Origin: Thalassovita autumnalis
GTDB lineage: Bacteria; Pseudomonadota; Alphaproteobacteria; Rhodobacterales; Rhodobacteraceae
Length of the DNA: 64,000 nucleotides
Assembly (NCBI RefSeq): GCF_001458255.1
Contig: NZ_CYSB01000039.1
Span: forward strand, 143,103-207,102
Direction: 5' to 3'
This document shows, one piece after another, positions 52,537 through 61,000 of this stretch. Under the pieces are notes generated by a model. It ran no database searches. It was not told the origin of the DNA and saw only the letters and a list, made by a program, of their open reading frames with translations. A program made the translations under genes and the position numbers. Position 1 is the stretch's first letter. Each line of letters begins with the position of its first letter.

Positions 52537-53567
52537 GCCTGACCTCCGTCGAAAAACACTTTGACGGCATCCCTGCGCTGCATGCGATCTCTGCAGATAT
52601 TCAGGACGGAGAGTTTATTGCTCTGCTTGGTCCATCAGGCTGCGGCAAGTCTACGTTGCTGCGCCTTTTGGCTGGCTTTGAAATGCCGACGGCGGGCACC
52701 ATCAGAATTGGCAGCACCGAAATGGCAAATGCGCAAACAGGCCGGTCCGTTGCGCCAGAGGCGCGCAACATCGGGTTTGTCTTCCAGTCTTATGCCTTGT
52801 GGCCGCATATGACCGTGCGCCGGAATGTCTGTTATCCGTTGGAGGTACGTGGCCTTCCCAAGGCTGAACTGATCCGACAGACGGATGCCGCATTACAGGC
52901 GACTGGATTGCAGCAACTTGCAGGGCGAATGCCGTCTGAACTCTCAGGTGGACAGCGCCAGCGGGTGGCACTGGCGCGCTGTCTGGTGTCCGACCCGGAT
53001 GCGGTTTTGCTGGACGAACCGCTTGCCAATCTGGATGTGGCACTGCGGGCCTCCATGCAGGAGGTTTTCACCGATTTCCACAGCCGCACGGGGGCGACAA
53101 TGGTCTATGTCACCCATGATCAGACCGAAGCGATGGCCATGGCGGATCGTATTGCCGTGATGTCAGAGGGCAGGATCGTCCAGTTTGACACCCCCGAAAC
53201 CCTATACACCCAGCCGCGAAGCAGATTTGTCGCTGATTTCGTTGGCGAAGGGACAGTATTGCCCATCCACGATGTCCGACACGCAGGAACGCAATCACAG
53301 GCGCAGCTGTACGGAGCGCAGATCACAATTCAGACCGACGCGCAGCGCCCCAATCTGATCTGCCTGCGGCCCGAAAACATCCGCATTACCGAAACCGGGA
53401 ATTTGCGATCAGAAGTAAAGCGCAGCACCTACCTTGGGGGACGTTACCGTCTCACGCTGCAATTGCCCAATGGAATGCCGCTGATCGCTGAAAGCCAACA
53501 GCGATACGCGGCGGGCACTCAGCTGGGGGTATCCATCGATGCACCCTGGGCGTTTGCGGAGGCATAA
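52524..53567 (+). CDS. ABC transporter ATPase, FbpC/PotA type
   Basis: The 347-residue ATPase has Walker A LLGPSGCGKSTLLRLLAGFE, Q-loop FVFQSYALWPHMTV, signature LSGGQRQRVALARCLV, Walker B AVLLDEPLANLD and H-loop YVTHDQTEA. The C-terminal 110 residues are a TOBE-type regulatory domain (CLRPENIRIT). It starts at TTG 52524 behind AAGGAG, inside the end of the permease gene. It energises uptake with the two previous proteins. Confidence 0.94.
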   Translation: MADISLTSVEKHFDGIPALHAISADIQDGEFIALLGPSGCGKSTLLRLLAGFEMPTAGTIRIGSTEMANAQTGRSVAPEARNIGFVFQSYALWPHMTVRRNVCYPLEVRGLPKAELIRQTDAALQATGLQQLAGRMPSELSGGQRQRVALARCLVSDPDAVLLDEPLANLDVALRASMQEVFTDFHSRTGATMVYVTHDQTEAMAMADRIAVMSEGRIVQFDTPETLYTQPRSRFVADFVGEGTVLPIHDVRHAGTQSQAQLYGAQITIQTDAQRPNLICLRPENIRITETGNLRSEVKRSTYLGGRYRLTLQLPNGMPLIAESQQRYAAGTQLGVSIDAPWAFAEA

Positions 53568-54638
53568 ATGAACAACATCAGAATACTATCCGGCATTGGT
53601 GACAAGGGGCCAGCCTGCATGCGGCTGTGCGCAAATGGGCAGGTCTGGCTGCTGGACTGCGGCCATGGACCTGAGGCCAACGCACACTTCGATCCAAAGT
53701 GGCTGAACGGTGTGGATGCGGTGTTTATCACCCATGACCATATCGACCATATCGGTGGCGCGGCCTATGCGGTTGAGGTGGGACTGCCCATCTACACAAC
53801 TTTGCAAACGGCAAGAGCCCTCCCGCCTGCTGCAGAAGTCCGTCTTCTGCCAGAGCAGGGCGTGACCGAAATCAACGGCATCCGCCTAACAACAGGGCGC
53901 AACGGGCACGCCCTTGGCGGCATCTGGATGCATTTCGACATTGGGGAGGGCCTGTTCTATTCCGGCGACTGGTCCGAGGAATCCAACTGGTTCGCCTTTG
54001 ACGGCCCGCCCCCCGCAGCAACAGCCATTCTGGATTGTTCCTATCAACTGGATGGCATCAGCCAGGCAGATCGCCTGAAAGCCCTGGATCAACTGATTGA
54101 CAGTCTTCCCGGCCAAATCCTGTTCCCCGTGCCCCCGTCCGGACGCGCCGGCGAAATGGCACTGCGCCTGCTGAACCGGTTTGGACCGGACGCCGTGGTT
54201 CTGGACCCGGAGTGTCGGTCTGCGCTGCGCGCCGCTTTGGCAAGTGATGGCCTAAACCCGCGCGCGCAGGAAATCGCACCGCTGCTGGAGCGTGATGATC
54301 AGGACGATGCGCGCTTTTTGATTTGTGACACGCCCAATGCCGATGGTGGCGCGGCCTGGGGATACGCCCGGGCATGGCGCGAAAGCGGCCGTTTGGGACG
54401 GGACGCGCATGTTGTGTTTACAGGTCACATGACAGCCCACGCACGCGGCATTTGCGCGGTCCCCGGCGGATATTTCCAGCGCTGGAACGTGCATCCGCCT
54501 TTGGGAGATCAGATCAAAATGCTGCAGCGTTTGCAGGCGAAACGCTTTGCGCCCGCCTTTTGTCCCTACCCCGAAGATTACATGGTCGAAAACGCCTTAG
54601 GCGCAGAGGTCTTCATGCATGAGAGTATTGAGCTGTGA
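53568..54638 (+). CDS. Metallo-beta-lactamase-fold hydrolase
   Basis: This is a 356-residue cytoplasmic hydrolase with the dinuclear zinc motif FITHDHIDHIGGAAYA, a second ligand group in GRNGHALGGIWMHF, and YSGDWSEES. The first 200 residues form the lactamase domain; the rest (VPPSGRAGEMALRLLNRFG, VVFTGHMTAHARG) has features of the beta-CASP/RNase-J-like or phosphodiesterase branch of the superfamily. The likely reaction is phosphodiester hydrolysis, with substrate unknown. It begins immediately after the ATPase stop, so it works with the importer. Confidence 0.85.
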   Translation: MNNIRILSGIGDKGPACMRLCANGQVWLLDCGHGPEANAHFDPKWLNGVDAVFITHDHIDHIGGAAYAVEVGLPIYTTLQTARALPPAAEVRLLPEQGVTEINGIRLTTGRNGHALGGIWMHFDIGEGLFYSGDWSEESNWFAFDGPPPAATAILDCSYQLDGISQADRLKALDQLIDSLPGQILFPVPPSGRAGEMALRLLNRFGPDAVVLDPECRSALRAALASDGLNPRAQEIAPLLERDDQDDARFLICDTPNADGGAAWGYARAWRESGRLGRDAHVVFTGHMTAHARGICAVPGGYFQRWNVHPPLGDQIKMLQRLQAKRFAPAFCPYPEDYMVENALGAEVFMHESIEL

Positions 54639-55210
54639 TCGGTCGACTGCCCCCGAAATCCTTTTGTCTCATCCGGCATGGCGAAACCACCGCCAACCGC
54701 GATGGTCTGATTGCAGGTCGTCTGGATGTCCCTTTGACTGAGGTTGGCCGCGCCCAGGCCCAAAGCCTGTCAGCGCGGCATTGGCCATCACGCTATCAGC
54801 TGTTCAGCAGCCCAATGGCGCGTGCGGTGGAAACATGCACCCTTGGCTTTCCCGCGCAGGACTTTCAAATCGTTGCCGATACGCACGAGCGTGACTGGGG
54901 CATTTTTGAAGGGCGCCCCATCGCGGAGTTGCCCGCCCGGGCGGGACGCCCCGAACAGGGCGAAGACTGGGCAGAAATGATTGATCGGGTGGCAGCGGCC
55001 CTGCAGGACTGCGGTCGGCGCGCTGGCGATAAACTGCCTATTTTGATCTGTCATTCCGGCGTGATCCGTGCGGCCCGGATACTTGCCGGGCAAGACACGA
55101 CCGGCACACGCCCGCCCAATGCGACCCCCATTTTTTTCAACTGGACCGGCACCGGTCATCAGGAGGCACCTCGTGACATCTCAACCCCCGAAACCCTGCG
55201 CAATTTTTGA
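54635..55210 (+). CDS. Histidine phosphatase family protein (phosphoglycerate mutase-like)
   Basis: The 191-residue protein carries the phosphohistidine motif FCLIRHGETTANRDGLIAGRLDVPLT, the second-arginine segment LFSSPMARAVETC, ERDWGIFEGRPIAELP, and the C-terminal ILICHSGVIRAARIL histidine. The full catalytic set is present. Family members are small-molecule phosphatases such as those for sugar phosphates or alpha-ribazole phosphate. It starts at GTG in a 4-base overlap with the previous gene, and overlaps the next gene by about 38 bases. Confidence 0.9.
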   Translation: MIGRLPPKSFCLIRHGETTANRDGLIAGRLDVPLTEVGRAQAQSLSARHWPSRYQLFSSPMARAVETCTLGFPAQDFQIVADTHERDWGIFEGRPIAELPARAGRPEQGEDWAEMIDRVAAALQDCGRRAGDKLPILICHSGVIRAARILAGQDTTGTRPPNATPIFFNWTGTGHQEAPRDISTPETLRNF

Positions 55211-55637
55211 CGTCGACGGGACCTTGGCGCAATTTGATGCGGATCGGCTGGGCCATCTTGTGCATGGCGAAGAAAAACAATGGCAAGCGTTCCACGAAGC
55301 CATGGCCACCGCTGATGCGATTGCCCCGGTTGCGAAACTGCTGAGGCGCCTGAAAGAGGCAGGGGAAACGATCGTGATCTGCTCTGGCCGTCCTGAGGGC
55401 TGGTCAGACCACACGGTCGCATGGCTAGAAAGGCAGGATCTCCCCTTTGACGCAATCTATCTGCGGCCCAGTGGGGCGGACGCCGCAACCGATCCAGAGG
55501 TCAAACGCGAACTGCTGGCCCAAATGAAAGCCGATGGTTTTGATCCCTGGATTGTGGTGGATGATCGGAGCAGTGTTGTCGAGGCTTGGCGCGATGAAGG
55601 TCTGGTTTGCCTGCAATGCGCCCCAGGGCAATTTTAA
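55173..55637 (+). CDS. HAD phosphatase resembling the 3'-phosphatase domain of T4 polynucleotide kinase
   Basis: This is a 154-residue HAD hydrolase without a kinase domain. The nucleophile motif is CAIFDVDGTLAQFD; IVICSGRPEGWSDHT is motif II; the lysine lies in EVKRELLAQM; and the end WIVVDDRSSVVEAWRDEGL plus CLQCAPGQF closely follows the C-terminus of T4-type PNKP phosphatase domains. Those remove 3'-phosphates from nucleic acid ends. GTG 55173 sits behind AGGAGG, inside the preceding gene. It is the last gene of the operon; nucleotide-like or sugar phosphates are possible substrates. Confidence 0.85.
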   Translation: MTSQPPKPCAIFDVDGTLAQFDADRLGHLVHGEEKQWQAFHEAMATADAIAPVAKLLRRLKEAGETIVICSGRPEGWSDHTVAWLERQDLPFDAIYLRPSGADAATDPEVKRELLAQMKADGFDPWIVVDDRSSVVEAWRDEGLVCLQCAPGQF

Positions 55638-55814
55638 GGTGGGCGCTGCAGTGGGTGGGTGCATGACCTCACACGCAAGAAGACCCTGAGCTTGCCAATG
55701 TAAGTGTATTTTGTCGCAGGGGGATGGCCAGCACTACCATGTGGTAGTGGAGGCGGTGCTGCGATGTTTTTACACTAAGCAGCACGGTATCAAGCAACAC
55801 GAGAATTAGTCATC

Positions 55815-56972
55815 ATGCGCATTCGCAGACAGGCCGCCGCAGTCGTTTCAACCATTACCCTTTGCACGCTCATTCAAGTGTCGTCTGGGCACGCGGAACT
55901 GATGAAAGTGGTGAACATCGCGGATGGCGACACGCTCAATGTGCGCTCGGGGCCAAACGCCAGTTCACCCGATATCGGCGATTTGCAAGAGGGCAGCCTT
56001 GTCGATGTTGAGGGCTACAACTTTCAGGGAACCTGGGCACAGATCCGTTACCGCGGACAAATCGCCTGGGTTTCAACACGATACCTTGACGCGATCACCC
56101 GTGCAGATGGTTCCTCAACGTCGGTGGGTCCACATCAGGTGACGGGTATCAAAGCGGGCGATCCCGATGGCGGGTTGGTCGCGCGCAGTGGTCCGGGTGT
56201 AGGCCATGAGCGTCTGGGTGTGTTGCCAAATGGGATAACGATCCATGTGGTTCAGATCTCAGATGATGGCAAATGGGCTCAGATCCCTTATGGCAGTCAG
56301 ATGGCATGGGTCAGCCGCCGTTACCTGAATTCTGTTGCCGACGGAGGAACATCGGCAGGCACATCCCAACACCCGACCGGCACACCACAACCCATGCCCG
56401 CAGGGGATCCAATGACAGCACCTGACGGCTTGCCTCTGCCGGCGATTTTCAGCGTCAGCGGTGTTGCCGCCGACGACAGCCTCAACATCCGCAATGCGCC
56501 ACAGGTATCCGGCCAGGTGATCGCGCAGGCGCAAAACGGGATTGCCCTGGCTGTTCTGGGCATGGCCACGGCCCATTGGGCCAAGGTTCAGGTTGGCCAA
56601 ACCATCGGGTTTGCCCATGCGAACTATCTGTCGCGCGGCGGGGGAACGACCAATATGACTGGTTTCCAATTGGGAACCGAATGTATCGGAACCGAACCTT
56701 TTTGGCGCATGACATTCGACACGGACAATATGGTACGCATGACGATGATGGGTAAGGCCGCCCAGGCTGCACCTTTGCGGGCAACCACCTTTTCTGCGAC
56801 ACCAACAGGGTATCCTTACAGCTTCAACGCAGCCCCCTATTCGGGCGAGGTCAACATGGGCCTCTGCTCGGACGGTATGTCAGACAATATTTACCCCATG
56901 TCGATCACCCTCTCTGTCCCGAACGCGCCGGGTGCGCCGATGGTGGTAAACGGGTGCTGCCGATTGCAGTGA
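55815..56972 (+). CDS. Exported SH3b-repeat protein with a COG3650-like C-terminal domain
   Basis: The 385-residue protein has a signal peptide (AAAVVSTITLCTLIQVSSGHA) and three bacterial SH3 (SH3b) domains: about residues 30-95 (DTLNVRSGPNASSPDIGDL, GQIAWVSTRYLD), 105-175 (GLVARSGPGVGHERLGVLPNG, MAWVSRRYLN) and 215-275 (DSLNIRNAPQVSGQVIAQ). After a proline-rich linker between the second and third, the last 105 residues (GTECIGTEPFWRMTFD, YPYSFNAAPYSGEV, MGLCSDGMSDNIYPMSI) resemble COG3650-type domains. It may bind peptidoglycan or other envelope partners; the function is unknown. No clear partner gene is next to it. Confidence 0.87.
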   Translation: MRIRRQAAAVVSTITLCTLIQVSSGHAELMKVVNIADGDTLNVRSGPNASSPDIGDLQEGSLVDVEGYNFQGTWAQIRYRGQIAWVSTRYLDAITRADGSSTSVGPHQVTGIKAGDPDGGLVARSGPGVGHERLGVLPNGITIHVVQISDDGKWAQIPYGSQMAWVSRRYLNSVADGGTSAGTSQHPTGTPQPMPAGDPMTAPDGLPLPAIFSVSGVAADDSLNIRNAPQVSGQVIAQAQNGIALAVLGMATAHWAKVQVGQTIGFAHANYLSRGGGTTNMTGFQLGTECIGTEPFWRMTFDTDNMVRMTMMGKAAQAAPLRATTFSATPTGYPYSFNAAPYSGEVNMGLCSDGMSDNIYPMSITLSVPNAPGAPMVVNGCCRLQ

Positions 56973-56987
56973 CACGTGTTTTCTGAC

Positions 56988-57014
56988 GCAAAAGGCCCGC
57001 GCTGAGCAGGCCTT
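56988..57014 (+). terminator. Possible terminator after the SH3b gene
   Basis: AAGGCC and GGCCTT pair across an 11-base loop, followed by CTCGTTG. It is weak because no true T-run follows. Confidence 0.4.
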
Positions 57015-57037
57015 CTCGTTGTAATTTGATAGTTGCA

Positions 57038-57067
57038 CATAAGGGCGGCTCCTAGGCCGCCCTTATG
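57038..57067. terminator. Strong 12-bp hairpin, probable terminator of the leftward pair
   Basis: CATAAGGGCGGC (57038-57049) pairs perfectly with GCCGCCCTTATG (57056-57067) around a 6-base loop, 7 bases past the stop of the leftward gene. No T-run follows on either strand, so termination strength is uncertain. It may instead protect the 3' end of the message. Confidence 0.6.
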
Positions 57068-57073
57068 CACATT

Positions 57074-57481
57074 TCAGTTCACTTTCTCAGACAGCTCAGC
57101 GCCGGCTTTGAACCGTACTGTCAGGCGATAAGCCACGTCATCTGCGCGGAATTTGACGGCCAGTTCGTCCGCCATTTTGCAAGGGCCGCACCAGATGTCT
57201 TCAAACGCTTTCGCACCTGCAGCCACGAAACCTTTGCCTGCGCCGATTTCCTCAGCGATCACTTTCAGGGCATAGATCGGGCGATCATCCCCCTTCAGCG
57301 CATTGATCTGTTTCATCTGGGCCTGGTCAAAGGTCATTGGTTTGACCGGAACCAAACTTGGATCCTCTTTGATGATGATATCAATGCCGGGTATTGGATC
57401 ATCCCCGCCCTGCGCCCAGATCGGGTGGGCGAAGCTCATCATCAACGTGGCGGCCGTAAGGGCGGCGGTAAGTGTTTTCAT
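57074..57481 (-). CDS. Small exported protein of unknown function
   Basis: I recognise no family. The 135-residue product has a signal peptide (MKTLTAALTAATLMMSFAHPIWA) and an acidic, mostly helical mature part with one close cysteine pair, WCGPCKMADE. WCGPC is the active-site sequence of thioredoxins, but the surrounding sequence does not look like a thioredoxin fold and I do not claim redox activity. The gene starts 2 bases after the stop of the next exported-protein gene, so the two form an operon. Confidence 0.7.
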   Translation of the reverse strand: MKTLTAALTAATLMMSFAHPIWAQGGDDPIPGIDIIIKEDPSLVPVKPMTFDQAQMKQINALKGDDRPIYALKVIAEEIGAGKGFVAAGAKAFEDIWCGPCKMADELAVKFRADDVAYRLTVRFKAGAELSEKVN

Positions 57482-57483
57482 GA

Positions 57484-57900
57484 TCAATTGTCCAGGCTGT
57501 GCTGGAAGTGATCCTGCACCTTATCTGCGAACTCTTTCTTGCCACCAGTCAATGCTTGGGCCGGCATCGGTTTAGCAACCGCTCCGACGCGCAGATCCGC
57601 TTTCAGGCCTTTGGAATAGCAGTTCACGCGCGCGTCCCCTTTTTGCCTGTCGCAGACTTTGGAACGGGCTTTGAGAGATTCCATGATTCGATCTTTGCCT
57701 TCTTCCTTGGCAAAACCGAACTGGTTTTTAATGTCCGGGCTGACAATCGAGCCATCATCTGACGCCAGGGCGCCGAGGCAGGTGAACCAGTTGCCGCCGT
57801 TGTTCATGCAGCGCTCATAGCTGTAGTAGTTTGCGAAGGCGCTAGAAGGCGCAAAAGCAAAGGTCGCAAGAACAGCGGTCGCAATCATAGATTTTTTCAT
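57484..57900 (-). CDS. Small exported cysteine-containing protein of unknown function
   Basis: I recognise no family. From ATG 57900 (behind AAGGATAAACTG) it has 138 residues with a signal peptide (MIATAVLATFAFAPSSAFA). The mature protein has four cysteines: YERCMNNGG, WFTCLG, SKVCDRQKG and RVNCYSKG, which could form two disulfides. The rest is charged and helical. It is upstream of, and nearly contiguous with, the other small exported protein, and downstream of the 1,900-residue protein on the same strand, separated from it by a terminator-like hairpin. Confidence 0.72.
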   Translation of the reverse strand: MKKSMIATAVLATFAFAPSSAFANYYSYERCMNNGGNWFTCLGALASDDGSIVSPDIKNQFGFAKEEGKDRIMESLKARSKVCDRQKGDARVNCYSKGLKADLRVGAVAKPMPAQALTGGKKEFADKVQDHFQHSLDN

Positions 57901-57945
57901 CAGTTTATCCTTATGGGTCAAATTTAAAGTATCGCGTTTGCGAAA

Positions 57946-57974
57946 TTTCAGCCCGACACCCCGTCGGGCTGAAA
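57946..57974 (-). terminator. Terminator of the 1,900-residue protein gene
   Basis: TTTCAGCCCGAC (57946-57957) pairs with GTCGGGCTGAAA (57963-57974) around a 5-base loop. It lies about 75 bases past the stop on the minus strand, and the exit side of the stem ends in AAATTT. It separates this gene from the two small exported-protein genes. Confidence 0.75.
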
Positions 57975-58047
57975 ACCTTTTGCCTCACCCCCCGCAGACA
58001 GGCGATATCAGGCGATTGTCATCAAATATCAAAACGCCAAAGCCATG

Positions 58048-61000
58048 TTATTTAAGCCAAATTCCATTGATGCGGACTTTGCATTTTTCTGGCTCAGTGG
58101 TGCCCACCGGATTGTCTGCGGTGTCGGGTTTTCCTGGCTTCGGTGAAATGACAATCGACAGGCATTTGCCGCCGATCATTGGGCCGCCATTTTTGCATCC
58201 GCAGGTCGTTTCCGATGTTTTTACGGCGTTTTTCGGATCCAGGCAGACGCATTGATCACCACGCAATCGTGTCGAACGCTTGTCACAAGTTAGGGTTTCC
58301 AGCAGCGGCGACGGTGTTGGTTCTGGCTTGGGCGCCACCACCTGTTTGACGCAGCCTTCCCCTGCGACAAAGGCGAAGCCGCCTTTGCACTGACAAGAGG
58401 TCGCATCGCGGCGCAGCATATTGTCGTACCGGCACTGGCAGCTCTCACCCGTTTGCACCGTCGTGGCACGATCACATTGCAGCGGCGGCTTGGGCATCGG
58501 TGGCAGCTCAGCGGTGACGCAGGCCTTCTGCCCCGGTTTTGCCAAAGGTAGCCCCAAAGCCACAAAAAGCGCATCGTCAAACGCGCGGGTCACCCGCAAC
58601 CCAAGCGATTTTTGCAACTCAGCCAGGGCGGCATATGTCTTTTTGCCGGGCAAACCGTCCACCGGCCCAGCCGCCAAGCCACGGGCATTCATGACCTGCT
58701 GAATCGCGGCCACACGTTGCTTGCGGTCATTCGGGATTCCAACGGCGGCGCAGTTTTCCCATTGCCCCCCGTTCACAAGCCCCTGCACCTCCATTTCAAG
58801 ATCGATGTAAGCGAAAGAGCCGGCAGGCAACGTTAAGCCCGCGTGTTCACAGGACACTGAGCCCGCAACAGGCTGCGCACAAGACCAGCCCCCTGCTGAA
58901 GTCTGCGTGATAGCCTGCGCGTAAGGGCTTCCGAAGGTATCGGTCACCACCAGCGGCCCGTTGAAAGGCGCGGTGCCCTCGTTGGCCACCACAATCTGGA
59001 ATCCACAGCTATAGCGCTGGGTATTGCGGTTCGGCACACAGTCCGAGGTCTGAACCTTGCGCGTACTCAGCTTAGGTTCCTGCAGGGGCGCAGGTTTGGG
59101 CATCGGGGATGGGCTGGAATCCTGCGCCTTTTGACCATCAATCGTGACCTCAAAGGCGTGACAGTTTCCATAGCTGCCATTGGGGGTGCCATTGACGGAG
59201 GTACGCACAACCACACAGTTTTCATAGGCTTCGCGCCCCGGAACCGGACGCGTCAGTTCCGCGCTCCAGTCAAGATTGAAGACGCCCCCCGCACTCATCT
59301 GGGCAAGCGATGGCCCTGTGCACTCTGTTTTTGAGGGGAAAGAACTGGTGAGATCTGGCGCACAACCCAGCTGCGGCAATCCGGTCAGAGGCGGCATCGG
59401 CCCCTGAACGATGTCCATCCAGGAAGCTCCAGCGACGCGCGCGAAATCGAAGAACTCGTAAATCAACTCCCCACTGTTCGCTGGAAATCCGATTTCGATA
59501 TTGCAGTGCGCCGTTGCGGTTTGCGCACCGCTGGCAAACACCAGTGGATCACAGGTTTTTGTGACATAGGTCTGGGAGGGGAAACTTGGGAAAGACCCAA
59601 TAACGCCGCCTGTTGCCTCAATCGGTTCGCCCGTCACGACAGGCCCACCCACATCAGGGGTGCTGCCTCCGGGCACTTCGGGGTCAGTCAGGACATTGCC
59701 CGCCCCTGTGACCGAAACCTTGAACTCAATCGGAACACAGGATTTCCCGTTGCCCCCCTGCGGGCCATGCAGACCAAGGCCCGGCACATCGACAAAGGCA
59801 CAGTTCTGGGCCCGTGGCCCGCTCAGCGGCCGTCCGGCTGGCCCTTGATAAATACCCGTGTAGGGCAGGGTCAGCGTGCCACCGTTATTGTTGATCATAT
59901 CCGTGGTCAGGTCACAGCCCGCCATGGTGCCCCCCGCAATCGTGCCACCGCCGCAGGTATTGGTCCCTGTGTTTATGGTGCCAAAGGTCGCGTTTTGGGT
60001 GTTTGAGGACATCAATTCATCCGTCACGCGGAATTGCTGGCCGTTGGGCAGGTTTTGCCCCGTGATGGTTAACAGACATTCCACCGTCCACAGGCCTGTT
60101 CCCGTCTGGGTCGCAGCTTCGCAGGTTTTCACCAGATCGATCTGCGGCTCCTTCGGTTCGGGTGTGGGGATGATTTCAAAACAATCCCCTGCGATCGTGT
60201 CTGCCGGATCGCTACTCGGGGCCTGCCCCATGCTCAACGCCACACAATTCTCGGCACCGAACTGATCCGCCGCACCGCCAAAAAGGTTCAGCGTCACGTT
60301 GAGTGTCGATGTGGTATGGGGAAACTGACTGCCCTGAATGCCGCAAACAGGCTGGTTCCCATTTGGTCCATAAGGCGCTGGCGAACACTGCCACGGGTCG
60401 TTTGAGGACACAGAAACCACCGATTGACTGCCGTCATGAGGGCCGTAGAGCATGTTATCATCGATCCACAGTGGATCCGTGAACGGCACGCCATTGGACG
60501 TGACCGTCAGGGTACAGGACCACGGCTGGAACCAGGTGCTGGGCCCCATGACCTGACGTTCCCCCAGTGGCTTGCATTCTTTCTGGACCTCGAATGCGGG
60601 ATCACCGTGCGGCTCGTCGAGAGCAACACATGGCGCTGCGGCTACTTCAGCATCGTCCATCATCAGGGTGGCGCAATTCTCAAAGTCCTGCTCGGCAAGG
60701 GTCCCATTGGGGATCAGGAAAAACGCCCCGATCTGGTGGCCTGTGGTGCCATTGAAATCCGCAGGCTGGATCGTGCAGCTCGCCGTTGGCATATCGCAGG
60801 CCCAGCCGGGTGAACCTTGCAACCCGATCATGAACTGCGAAGCGGGTTGACCCGTCGTCGTCGATGTAAACAACTCGTTCAGCGTAAGGGGCTGGGTAAT
60901 GGGATCTCCACCCGTCTGCGTGACGGAAATCGTGCAGGAATAGCTCTGGCCATCCGGCCCTTGATCAAAGGGGCCACGGCAGGATTTCTTGAGCGAGAAG

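Noticed and set aside
49865..53567. Iron(III) uptake system
   Set aside because: The paired tyrosines that bind iron in FbpA are not seen, and three phosphohydrolase-type genes follow in the same operon.
57074..57481. Thioredoxin because of WCGPC
   Set aside because: Too little sequence around the motif follows the thioredoxin fold (no preceding beta-strand pattern, no cis-proline segment visible).
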